A stretch of 56,077 nt of DNA, from positions 1 through 56,077 of the forward strand of contig JAQGDQ010000643.1 of assembly GCA_030141605.1 (NCBI GenBank), written 5' to 3'. Source of the stretch: Tubiluchus corallicola. Taxonomy: Eukaryota > Priapulida > Priapulimorpha > Priapulimorphida > Tubiluchidae. A program made the position numbers and the translations under genes. Below the pieces are notes generated by a model. The model had not been told where the DNA came from and made no database searches. It saw nothing but the letters and a program-made list of their open reading frames with translations. This document shows, one piece after another, positions 1 through 11,000 of this stretch (position 1 is its first letter; every line of letters begins with the position of its first letter).

Positions 1-1318
1 CTGTTAATTAATTATTTTATTACAACTGATTAGTTAATTAATTTAAATTGGTGATTAAATGATTACAAAACTTCTCTATTTCCTTTATCGGAATAGATGT
101 ATAAAAAGTTTAAAAAATAGTACAAAAATGTGTTGGAAATGTATGAAAATTTGGCACGGATGCCATATACTTTCAAACTAGTAATAAAAGTGCCTGTAAA
201 TATGTGGCAGCTTTTAGTTTCTTGTCTGTTCTGTATAAGAGGCCACAAATTTCCATCAATCTTTAAACTTACGTAATATGATGGGCGCATAGAATGGTCT
301 GCTGCAAAAAACGTCACTTTGCCTACAACAATCGCAAAAATTTTGCTCCCGTTTTTTCGTTTTACAGTAGTTTTTAGCGATTTTTTTGCCTTCCATTTCT
401 TTTTTGTGTTTACTCAAAAAAATTGTATTTACTTCAAAATGCTAAGTCAAATAAAATTATTTTAAAATAGATAAAAGTAAGAAAAAGAGATTCGAATAAA
501 AAAACTACATTTAGCCGAGGAGAACATAAATAGAATCATCAGAGAGAAATGATGTTGGGCAATTTCAGGTTTCGCTTCATTCCAACAGGATGCAGCCAGC
601 ACAAGGGTTCCCACAAAATTTTAATCTCTGACTTTTCCCTGACCAAATGAGCACTTTGATTTGAGAGTTTTGATTTTCCATTGATGTTTCATGACCAAGA
701 TAAGTAGAAATTGCATTACAAGTATACATATTCAAACATTTTTGTGTATGGACATTCACTGATATATGTGTTGGCACAGTTGCAGTAGTGCTAACGAAAT
801 TACACTAAACACATTAAATAAACTTTCTTAATCCAATCATTATTTCTGGAACAGAAATCGAAACTGGGAGCCTGCCATAGAAGAATTTTTGTTTGAACAC
901 AAATCCCTGAAAAATATGTTTGGAAAAATATCAGTTCGCAGTGATTATTTTTGCAACCCTATCCGATTTGCCTGACTTTTTTTGTTTTTTTTTTGTCAAA
1001 TTATATTTTTTCCTGACTTTCCAGTATAGCCTGTATTTTCAGGGATTTTCCCTGAGCCAGGTGATTAGCTCACCTCTCCAAAAACACCAAAGACAAAACT
1101 TATGTAAGGTAAGAAAAACTCCAATGCACAATAAAGAAAGTAACACAAAAATTGTAGTCTTTAATGTCTGTGCCAAACACATAAGAATGTTCTGTATCTG
1201 TATAAATTATAATACCCAAATTTTAAATAGATTTAATTATTTTTATCATAAGTTTATTTGCAACTTTTACCTTTTTGATCTCAAAGAATGTTAGTGTTTG
1301 TCATTTAAGCGTTTATGT
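1..1318. other. AT-rich sequence without a recognised gene
   Basis: Only short, low-complexity open frames occur here on either strand. None has splice sites in a consistent phase or a recognisable motif. It may be intron of the gene whose possible last exon lies at 2639. Confidence 0.5.
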
Positions 1319-1325
1319 AAAATTT

Positions 1326-2432
1326 GTAACGTATAAGTTAGTGTGTATTTAATGTAAGTTAATGTGTATTTAATGTAAGTTAGTGTGTATTTAATGTAAG
1401 TTAATGTGTATTTAATGTAAGTTAGTGTGTATTTAATGTAAGTTAATGTGTATTTAATGTAAGTTAATGTGTATTTAATCTAAGTTAATGTGTATTTAAT
1501 GTAAGTTAGTGTGTATTTAATGTAAGTTAGTGTGTCTTTAATGTAAGTTAGTGTGTCTTTAATGTAAGTTAATGTGTATTTAATCTAAGTTAATGTGTAT
1601 TTAATGTAAGTTAATGTGTATTTAATCTAAGTTAGTGTGTATTTAATCTAAGTTAGTGTGTATTTAATGTAAGTTAGTGTGTATTTAATGTAAGTTAATG
1701 TGTATTTAATCTAAGTTAATGTGTATTTAATGTAAGTTAGTGTGTATTTAATGTAAGTTAATGTGTATTTAATGGAAGTTAGTGTGTATTTAATGTAAGT
1801 TAGTGTGTATTTAATGTAAGTTAATGTGTATTTAATGTAAGTTAGTGTGTATTTAATGTAAGTTAGTGTGTATTTAACGTAAGTTAGTGTGTATTTAACG
1901 TAAGTTAGTGTGTATTTAACGTAAGTTAGTGTGTATTTAACGTAAGTTAACGTGTATTTAACGTAAGTTAGCGTGTATTTAACGTAAGTTAGCGTGTATT
2001 TAACGTAAGTTAGCGTGTATTTAACGTAAGTTAGCGTGTATTTAACGTAAGTTAGCGTGTATTTAACGTAAGTTAGCGTGTATTTAACGTAAGTTAGCGT
2101 GTATTTAACGTAAGTTAGTTTGTATTTAATGTAAGTTTGTGTATATTTAATGTAAGTTAGTGTGTTTTTAATGTAAGTTAGTGTGTATTTAATGTAAGTT
2201 AATGTGTATTTAATGTAAGTTAATGTGTATTTAATGTAAGCTAATGTGTATTTAATGTAAGTTAATGTTTATTTAATGTAAGTTTATGTGTATTTAGCAT
2301 AAGTCAATGTGTATTTAGCGTAAGTCAATGGGTATTTAATGTAAGTTAATGTGTATTTAACGTAAGTTAGTGTGTAGTTAACGTAAGTTAATGTGTATTT
2401 AATGTAAGTTAATGTGTATTTAATGTGTGTCA
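1326..2432. repeat. 21-bp satellite array, about 52 copies
   Basis: The unit reads roughly GTAAGTTARTGTGTATTTAAY. Most units have TG at two positions, but a central block (about 1877-2120) has CG at one or both. Every unit contains GTAAGT, the consensus 5' splice site. Unit boundaries and period are visible by eye across the whole array. The array ends about 200 bp before a candidate exon. Confidence 0.95.
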
Positions 2433-2638
2433 ATCCCTGGAAGAGTATCATCTTATTGTACACTCCTATCTGGGACTTTGTGTCTTTTAAATTTAAAAAA
2501 AAATTGATGACATTTGTCCAAGATGATTGATTGATTGGTATTATAGGCAGCCATACTTTTTAGTCAATAATATGTCCATTGTCACTTCATTGTTGCATGT
2601 TCTTAACTTCGCACAATAACTCATTTGCATTCTTTCAG

Positions 2639-2733
2639 AAGATGACGCAGACACGAACTGGTACCCCAAACAGAAGATTTCCGTTGCAAAGAAGAAGCTG
2701 TTGGGAGCAAATCCGGCTCACATTACTAAGTAG
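2639..2733 (+). CDS. Candidate terminal coding exon of an unidentified upstream gene
   Basis: A good acceptor (TTCTTTCAG) is followed by an open frame reading [11 protein letters not shown] then [14 protein letters not shown] and a TAG stop at 2731-2733. An AATAAA lies 444 bp downstream. I do not recognise the protein. Alternatively the exon ends at a donor at 2730 (AA|GTAGGT), which would also be in phase with the exon at 8512. I prefer the terminal-exon reading because exon 1 of the WD gene at 7904 has its own ATG, an upstream stop and a stronger donor. Confidence 0.4.
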
Positions 2734-3176
2734 GTGTTTGTTTCCTGGAAGAGTATTCTATGTGGTCAGGCCGTGTGCTTTGGCATTTTGACAGACATTT
2801 CAATTGTCATGCTACATTCCTAGAACATTTGGTTACTTTTCCATCTCATCTTCAGAATTTGTCTCCTCCCCCATTTAATTTTGTATCACCAAAAGAAATG
2901 ATGTTACTTCGTAGAATCTAATGACGGCACTTCATTCCTATTGTGGACTTACAGAACTAATCTTCTTTCACTGAGGTACCATAATCATTAATTGGCATCA
3001 CTGTCTTTTAGTTGCGAGCCGAAAATGTTAACGATGATGTATCGGACATAAAAATTGAATTCATTGCCTTTTTTAATACAGTTTGACACTTTATAAGTCT
3101 GAAGTCATCATTTGGTGCAAGGGTTACTCGATGCAGATGTGATTGTGGCAGAACCAAAACCTAGATAATTACCAAA

Positions 3177-3182
3177 AATAAA
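3177..3182 (+). terminator. Possible polyadenylation signal AATAAA
   Basis: This is the first AATAAA after the candidate stop at 2731. It is meaningful only if the exon at 2639 is real. Confidence 0.3.
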
Positions 3183-3318
3183 TTTAGGTTGAAATACTGA
3201 ACCGGCAGAGGCGCCTCAAACATGTTAGATGTACATAGAGACTAGATGAAGATTCCCAATGAGGTGTAATGGCTGTACCAGTATAGAAAGTGAAACTGCC
3301 AAAAGCACTTTTCTTAAC

Positions 3319-3390
3319 AGTCACCCACTCATTTACTAGCCAGACTTAGCACTGCTTAACTAGTTGCTAAGTGCACACTAAACCACTTTG
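3319..3390 (-). repeat. 5S rRNA-like short dispersed repeat, copy A
   Basis: This is one of five related stretches in the window. The shared consensus, read on the minus strand, resembles the box A to box C part of 5S rRNA (AAGYTAAGCA...GGATGGGWGACC). This copy keeps CACCCACTC and CTGCTTAACT in the antisense reading. Confidence 0.55.
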
Positions 3391-3524
3391 CTATTGTTTT
3401 TTAGCTATCTATTCTTCTTTAAGACCCTGTTCCTACATTGATGTTAAATATACCTTTTTAATTTATTTTTAATTGTGGTTTGTAGTACTTTGAAGTTCTT
3501 TTTAATAAGGTCATTTTTGCAGGT

Positions 3525-3770
3525 CGGAACTTTCCCTAGGGCACAGGAGGCATTTTGCTTTCCAGCAGATGTGTTCCGTTTGCATGGGTGATCGCCATAG
3601 CAACATCCGTGCACAGGAACCCGAGGACGGACTAAGCGTTGAGACACAGGTTGCGTGCTTGCTGGATCAGGCCACGGATCCAAACGTCCTCGGCCGAGTT
3701 TGGGTCGGCTGGGAGAGTTGGATGTAGTTCTTGCGTGTGCACAAGTCTGTATTGATTAGCGCATGATACG
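3525..3770. promoter_or_regulatory. CpG-richer patch with an X-box-like motif
   Basis: The patch is visibly richer in G, C and CpG than its AT-rich surroundings. It holds ATCGCCATAGCAAC at 3591-3604, one base from the RFX X-box consensus GTNRCC-AT-RGYAAC. It also has a perfect palindrome CTCGGCCGAG at 3689-3698 and a consensus donor ACA|GTAAGT at 3855. This could be a promoter and 5' untranslated exon of the WD gene 4 kb downstream, but no direct link is visible. Confidence 0.3.
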
Positions 3771-4475
3771 TATTTCGTGATGGGCGATTAATCAATTAAA
3801 ATAATTAATTGAGATTACAACCACGTATAAATCGATATAATCGGCGCTTGGACAGTAAGTCAGTTAATCGAGAGCAAAATATACGTGTTGCACACTGACA
3901 AAAATGCATTGTTTTAGCACAAATAAACAGAACCTTGGGTTTTTTTCGTTTTTCTCACCTTACACAATGTGCACAATCGTAAACCACAGTTGCAAACTGG
4001 AAGCTTTAAATTCGTTGACACGTGGACGTGTACTTAGTCTCAGAGTAGTTAACGAAAAAGTGCTGGGTGTTTATAAAAATAATTTGTGAGTAGGAAAATG
4101 GCAGTACGTACTTTTATGTTATAACTAATATGTTATTAAGGGTAAAAATTATCAAAATCCACTAAACAATTAGAGACATATGCTACATAATCGGGTTATA
4201 AATTTCTGCTGGCAAAAATGTGAGGTATCGTCTTTAGCTGAAGGAAAGTTTTTTTTAATATACCTAATGTGTCACCATGTTTGCTAAAAATACAAAATAT
4301 AGTTCTAGTCTGGTTGTTTGAAAGTTATACATAGTGGTAACCATTTTGTGATTGTGAAACACCAATAAAAATATGTCGCTTTTGTATGTGACATGAAAAA
4401 TGGTCACGTAAAAATGACTTGCACAAAGTTGGAATATTTTTGAAATTTGACACTGCAGTATGATGAATGTCATTA
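3771..4475. other. AT-rich sequence, nothing recognised
   Basis: It contains the GTAAGT at 3855 mentioned for the preceding patch and no credible coding frame. Confidence 0.5.
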
Positions 4476-4602
4476 TCTCTACTGTATCACTCTACTGAAT
4501 CTACTGTATCACTCTACTGAATCTACTATATCACTCTACTGAATCTGCTGTATCACTCTACTGAATCTACTGTATCACTCTATTGTATCTACTGTATCAC
4601 TC
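4476..4602. repeat. 22-bp tandem repeat, about six copies
   Basis: The unit is CTACTGTATCACTCTACTGA plus AT, with scattered single-base changes. Confidence 0.9.
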
Positions 4603-4709
4603 TTCCACAAACTAGGCCTGGAAGTAATACTTAATTCTGCTTCTGTAACAGGAAAAACAGTTTTATTCCGTAATTTCTCAATGGCAATAATGAAACTAAT
4701 TTGCTAAAT

Positions 4710-4866
4710 TACACCTTCACAATTGGGTTCAGTTGAGTGGTGTTACGTAAAGTTATTACACATTGTAAACTTTTCCTTGTTTTGCAATACACCTTCACAA
4801 TTGGGTTCAGTTGAGTGGTGTTACGTAAAGTTATTACACATTGTAAACTTTTCCTTGTTTTGCAAT
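4710..4866. repeat. 78-bp perfect tandem duplication
   Basis: Two adjacent, essentially identical copies start with ACACCTTCACAATTGGGTTC and end with CCTTGTTTTGCAAT. The identity suggests a recent duplication. Confidence 0.9.
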
Positions 4867-5314
4867 GTACTTATTTTTCTTTGAGACACCTGAATAGTTG
4901 CAAAAACCTACTTTTCTGTCAGATTTTTGTGCAAATTTTTGCAAAATTTCGATTGTACTGAATGTTTTGAAAATCCTTTTCTTATACGTCAGTTTAATGC
5001 AATCAAGAATAACATATATTTCAGATTTGCAGTTGTTTTATTAGTAATAATTGAAGTGCTAGTCTGTAGGATAAAATGTTGTGAACTATGAACGTGTGAC
5101 AATGAGTACTCACGAAAATGCTGTGATTAAACATGTGATAATAATGTAATAAATACATTTTTTCTTGTATGCCGTATCATACATTTCCAATGATTTTGTT
5201 TTATTAATGAACAAATACTAACTTATTTGTGGTCAAATCCAAAAAAAACAGCCAGAACTCACAGCAGTATATAAAGGCGAAAACCATGCCCATGAATCTA
5301 AAATGCTACTGAAG

Positions 5315-5845
5315 TAGGGTTACCACACGTCCGGGTTTCCCGCACACGTCCTCTTTTTAGGCCTCTGTCTGGGCGGGTTTTCAAAAAATCGGCAGTTTGT
5401 CCGGGTTTTGCCTCCGAGACAAAGAAAAGCTCGTTAATTTTCAATACAAGATGATGCTAACATCTCAATATGCAACCCTTGTAAAAGCTTTGTGTACATA
5501 TTTACTGAACAAAAGTAAGCAATGAGCACATTACTATGGGTCACACGACTCACACCGCTGTCGATACTCGGCGAATTCGCTAATGACTTAAAATGACGTC
5601 AGCCTCAGGGAGCCATTTTGTTTGTTTTTATGTGAATTTCTTTAAATTTGTATAGTTTCGCTATTTTGCAGTTTTGAGCAACTGGTAAAGGTTAATTAGA
5701 AAGCAGCAATTACATGTAGGCCTATTTGTATAATTTGCATTTTATTTTGCATTGTTTTAATAGACCCTAGACTGGTCATTTTTGCCTACTTACAAGTGTG
5801 CGAAAATGTGTCCCCTTTTTCAACTCGGACAATATGGTAACTCTA
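5315..5845. mobile_element. Non-autonomous hAT-type DNA transposon (TAGGGTTACC family)
   Basis: The element starts TAGGGTTACCACACGTCCGG and its other end, reverse-complemented, starts TAGAGTTACCATATTGTCCG, giving terminal inverted repeats of about 20 bp. It is flanked by a perfect 8-bp target duplication TACTGAAG (5307-5314 and 5846-5853). An 8-bp duplication with short inverted repeats is typical of hAT. There is no transposase frame in its 531 bp. Confidence 0.88.
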
Positions 5846-5853
5846 TACTGAAG

Positions 5854-6849
5854 CAAAGATTTAATTTGATTACATAAACAGTTGGACTGGCTTACAATCT
5901 CCACATGGTTGGATTTGCTACAACACATTTCTCATGTGGACGACAGACAACTAGTTATAGAAAATTGAATTGAAAATCAGTATTGCATACTTGCAAAACA
6001 ATTCCACAGATAAGAAACTCAAGGGAAAAAATGCTGGCATATAAACAGCTATTTAGCATTAAATTTTAGGAATTGGATCATAAAATGTGGAAAGTAGCAG
6101 CAAAACGATTATTATGAACAAATTGTCCTTGGGAACCTGTGAAGACAGGTTCTGGGAGCATGTTCTACAGAAATAGCAATAAAGGTTACCTTATAATTCA
6201 TATAGCAACTGATCCTTAGACGAGAACTACAGTGTTAAAATAATATCATTTTATTGATGAATTTTTGTACAATTACCTGTCTACTAACAAAAATTTTGTA
6301 GCTAGCTTTCTAAACCAGACTTTCATACTTTGCACATGCACACACTTTAAATTTGTTATTAAAATGCCACACTGCAGAGTGCCGACACCTGCTCGATGAT
6401 TGGTTAGCTTGTCAGGTAGTGGCGCACCTGGTGGTAGCCATGGATACGTAAACAAAGTTCATTATAATTGCCTCAAGCGGTAAACGTGGTGCTGTTTGTG
6501 TAAAAATTAAATAAAAGAGTACATTCTTGGCTTCTTATGGTTACGTCAATGGTTTTTAGTGACGTCTGTGTTGTACTATGTTAGTTTTATAAGGCTTTCA
6601 GCTGATGTGAAGAAAACGTACTTTAATCTTTAATACCGGTAGTGTTTAATCAAATTACGTGAAGCATAATCATTAAAGTACGATGGAACACAAGAACTAG
6701 TGCAGAAAAATGGAGTAAACAAAATATGTAATGAAATATGAGTATGTGACTTAATAGACAATATGGCTCAAAAATATAATAAAACTTAATGATAACTGTG
6801 AAACAATGAGCAAAATAATTATAATAAAGTGAATATATATGAAGTGAGA
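5854..6849. other. AT-rich sequence, nothing recognised
   Basis: Short open frames only. A weak X-box-like string GTAGCCATGGATAC near 6433 has too many mismatches to call. Confidence 0.5.
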
Positions 6850-7352
6850 AAAGCATAATATGTTTTTGCTTGCATATTTTGTTTCCTTCACTAATTTATT
6901 ATTTATGTTTTTAATTTTTCTTTTGGTCTGACTTTTTTCTAGTTTGTTTTATGTTTTAATCGGTTAGTTAAATGCTTTACGTATTTTGTTAATCATCATT
7001 TCATATTTTTCATATTTTAATGCTTCTTTGTTGCATAGCCTATTTAGTTATTTCGCTCTCTCAAGTTTAATTTCTTTCCCTAAAGATTTATGTTAACAGT
7101 TGATTTTCTTAACCTACTTCATAATTATATTACACGGTTGAATTAGCAGCGCTATAAATTTTTTACAAGTTACACCAACCTGAGAAGGGTAGCTGACTTG
7201 ATGACCAATTGGTCTTTCACTACCCTTTCTCCTGCACCCCCCTAACTCTTTCTTTTATGCATAATTTATCCTTTTTAATTAATAACTATAACAATAACTA
7301 CTTGTATTCTTGTGTGAATGAGGAGATAAATAAAATGTCTATGTCTATGTCT
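6850..7352 (+). mobile_element. 3' end of a LINE-type retrotransposon
   Basis: The stretch ends in TAAATAAAATGTCTATGTCT with a short (ATGTCT)n tail, the kind of 3' tail made by CR1/L2/Jockey-group non-LTR elements. The segment before it (TTGGTCTTTCACTACCC) looks like a LINE 3' untranslated region. No coding frame survives and the left boundary is a guess. Confidence 0.4.
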
Positions 7353-7903
7353 TTCATAAACTAACTTGGCAAGGACAATTATTAGGTACCTGGTGTATGC
7401 ATAAATGAACCTTATACTAAAAGATTCATGAAATGGCTAAGGTTTGTTGTAAAGACTAAAACTTCCCCCAAACATTTGAAAGGTTGGTTGTACTTGGTAT
7501 ACAAGTAAAATTTAGTGACTAGTATATTTCACTCTATAACTCATTAAAATTTGGCTATTAAGTTTTTATGGAATTTATTTTTGACGAAGCTCTGGTATCA
7601 TAAGTTCATAGTGCTAATTAGTCATGATAAGTCATAAACCATTATTTCACATTACACATTTACAATCATTAGAAAGTAACACCAATTATAAGAGATGTTG
7701 GTGTAATAAATTGTAGCTTGGATTGTGCTTTGAGGGAGACAGATAACTTAATTTTGAAACTATTGTAATAGCGTAACATTTTTGCAAGGACGTGACATTT
7801 TTTTTATGATGTGATCACTTAACAAACTTTTTGAAATATACATCCAGAACATTAGCTAGTTGCTCACTTGAAATAAGTCTGTGTCGGGGAAACTTTGAAC
7901 ATA
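7353..7903. other. 5' flank of the WD-repeat gene
   Basis: No clear TATA box or motif. A stop codon in frame with the start ATG lies at 7874-7876. A possible acceptor (CATCCAG at about 7846) would allow an untranslated upstream exon. Confidence 0.4.
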
Positions 7904-8016
7904 ATGAAGGCTGTCGTGAAGAACTTGGCGCAAAGGAGAATAAGTTTTTCCCAGTTTCCCGGATTGCGGCGTTCCAGTTCCAGTAGAAAGACCTCTGAAG
8001 TGTTGCAAACACCCGC
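7904..8016 (+). CDS. WD gene exon 1 (start codon)
   Basis: ATG at 7904 opens a frame of 37 codons plus 2 nt (starts MKAVVKNLAQRRISFSQF, ends SEVLQTP), ending at CCCGC|GTAAGT. Phase 2 fits exon 2 exactly. No homology is recognised in this N-terminal part, so the start is inferred from phase, the upstream stop and the donor. Confidence 0.65.
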
Positions 8017-11000
8017 GTAAGTAACAATTGTTCATTAATTGAGTCGCAGAGTGATGCGTAAGTAACAATTGTTCATTAATTTAGTCGCAGAGTGATGCGT
8101 AAGTAACAATTGTACATTAATTGACTCGCAGAGTGATTGAGTAATTAAAAAATTAAATATTTACAAAATCAAATTTTGTTCAAATTTTCCTGATGTATGC
8201 TCTTACAGTTTTCATTGATTTTAGTATTTTTTTAAAGTTAAAGAAATATGAAAAGTTAGAACGTGGTCTGGATTTGGTTGCATCCCGACTTTTCACATTT
8301 TCTGCTTTAAAGTTTAGTATCAAACTAATTTAATTAATTAATTACTTCTGCATAATAATCTTGACATTAAGATTATAATAATTAAAATTTTGCACAGTTT
8401 ACAGTAAAGCTTTTTTTATTTCTGTTCATTTCAAAACGAAGCATTATATTCCAGCTCTGAAGTTGGCATTACAAGCACTGTCCGACTGAGTGATCTACTT
8501 CTTTTTTACAGGGACTGTCCGTTGGAGGACTTGCTAGCTACTGAACATTTGGAAGTGATATGTGAACGTTTTGAACAAGCTGGAGAACACGTATTGTACA
8601 GCGAGGGAGTCCGGACCCGAAAAGTGGGCCTGGACTGCAGTGAGTTTGTTGATGTGATCAGTTCTTGTCTGAGAACAAACATCTACAATGGTCATTTGCA
8701 GAGAATCTTCAGAAAGGTTTACTGTCATTAATTAATTAGATTATGACTGTGATTTCCAGAGTTTATAAACCATTGCAGTTAATTTTAACAATTACTATGC
8801 ATTGTGGTTAAAATTAATCGTGCAAGAAATAAAAAATACAGTTAAATTTAATCGTGCAAGAAATAGAAAAATACAGTTAAAATTATAGGTACACACTAAA
8901 TGACTTTAACACAATTTTATTCAGTTTAACTGTAGCTGCATTTAATGATCAGAGCATGTCAGTAATTCCGAGTTTCCATTTGTTTATAGATGGATACAGA
9001 CGGAAGTGATGTTGTTACTTGGCAGGAATTTTCTACATATCTGTTGCTGCAGTATGAAACTCGAGCCCCCCTCCCGCCTAACCGACTTTTTGTCCTTGAA
9101 CCTAAAATGAAGCATGTGTTGCATAATAAGGTAAGTAAGATTTTACAAAATGTCTAACGGCGCGTCAGACTAACGAGTTTTCTTGCAAAATTAAGTTGGC
9201 AAGTAACTCAGGAGCATGTTCAGACGGGAAAACAAAACTTGCTGTTAGTTACTCTTCAACAGTAAGTGCGAACTGACGCTCACTCCTCCATTTGTTGCGA
9301 GAAGTGCCGAGAGTAACTCACCGAGGCATTTACGCTAGACAGTAACTCGCAGTAAATCAACTTGCAAGCAACTCTTGGAGAGCTTGCAATAACGTGTGAA
9401 CGTGTGAATGTTTACAATAACTTGGCGACAGTAACTCGCAATGAAAGCAGTTCACACTTGCGAGTTTGCTGTCTGCGAGAAAATTTGCGACGCAAAATTT
9501 GCTAGTCTGAACGCATTGTAATTGTAATCATTATAGAGTGAGTGACTGAGATTTGCCGATTCTATGTAGAATAGAACAGTTGATTTGTGTTTTTAAATGT
9601 GTGTGTTAAATTTCTACATTGTTTTATACTAGAAATGAGCTTGTTGCTTTTTTATTGCAAGTTATATTATGCTTGACCACATACTTCTCATAAAAACAAC
9701 ACTTACTTTTTTGTGTAAAATAACAGTGTAAATATTAATATTTAAATTTTCTTTTGTCTACTGTATGTACAGTACCTTTGTTTTTGTTGTGTACGTCATC
9801 AAAGTTTACGCTGATCTGTATTTATAGATGACGATTGTGACACTGCAGCAAAACATGTTATCCATTTTTTCTTAGATTTTGTCAAGGAGTTAATCATATT
9901 TACACGTTGCAATGAGTACTGTGTGTGGTCGTCAGCTGTAAAGTCATTCTTGAAATAATTGAACAATTGAAGGTGGTTAATTCACTTTGTCTCTTTACAG
10001 CGAGAAGTAACGTGCAAAATTTTTCCTCTGGATATCCCATCTCGCTTCGCAACTATTTCCAAAGTAAGTTATGCATGACTAATTAATAGCATCGAACATT
10101 TGAATTCGATTCAAATGAGTTTTTTAGTTCGAATTCGATTCAAACCTAAAACTGTAGATTTGAGTAATTCAGCACTTCAATCACATACGTTTTTTATCAT
10201 TAAAACGATTGAAACATCACGCAATTAGCATAATTTAGCTGTGATATCCATGCAAAATTTTAAATTATTAGTAGTTTTACTGCAGAACAAAATCGAGTAA
10301 TGTGCATAATCTTTGTAAGATTAATTTTTACTGGTGGTTTGAAAACTTGTCCGAAAATCTTTCGCTCTCTCAATTCAAATTCGAAATAGTGAAGTTCGGC
10401 TTCGATTCGAATTCGAAAGTCATAAATTCGGTTCCATTTGAATTCGATTTCTGGTAGAGAATGCTCAATTGCTTGCCCCTACTAATTAACTTATTACTTT
10501 CTTATTGAGCGAACGACTTTTCACAGTGTGTTATTGCTAACTAAACTACATTTATTCACATTCATTCTATTATCCCGTGTAAAGCACTAACCAACAAGAT
10601 CGTCAGCAGTATAAGCAGCTTCTTCCTCACCTATTTCTGCAATTATTATTTGATAATTCCTTGCACTCAGTAAACAAATTTCAAATACCAATTAAATGTT
10701 CTTTTCAATAACCAGTGAATACTTGCAGAAACTTTACTTTAGTTAAAACTTTAATTTGCAGCATCAAAACTTTGTATGCAATAAGGCAGTACATGAGTGA
10801 TAGAAAACGGTGTTTGCTCCTGTTTTAAATTCAGCAAACAGATTTCTTTACAAAATCGTGAAGAAGTGAAACTGTTTCTTGGTAGCGATTTGACTTACCT
10901 GATCATTGGTGCTAACAGGTAAGTGGCTTTGCAGATTCTGAAACATGTATGAAGCCAAGTAAATGAAACTTTTCAACTTGGATGTTCATGAATCACAGAA

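Noticed and set aside
1326-2432. Repeat-spacer look of a CRISPR array
   Set aside because: Units are contiguous with no unique spacers, and the context is an animal genome; the same applies to the 38-, 56-, 67-, 81- and 171-bp arrays.
2639-2729. First coding exon of the WD gene
   Set aside because: Phase would fit exon 2, but the exon needs yet another upstream exon, has a stop immediately after the donor, and 7904-8016 offers an ATG, an upstream stop and a better donor. Not excluded.
6430-6446. Second X-box-like site GTAGCCATGGATAC
   Set aside because: Two mismatches in the critical RGYAAC half-site.
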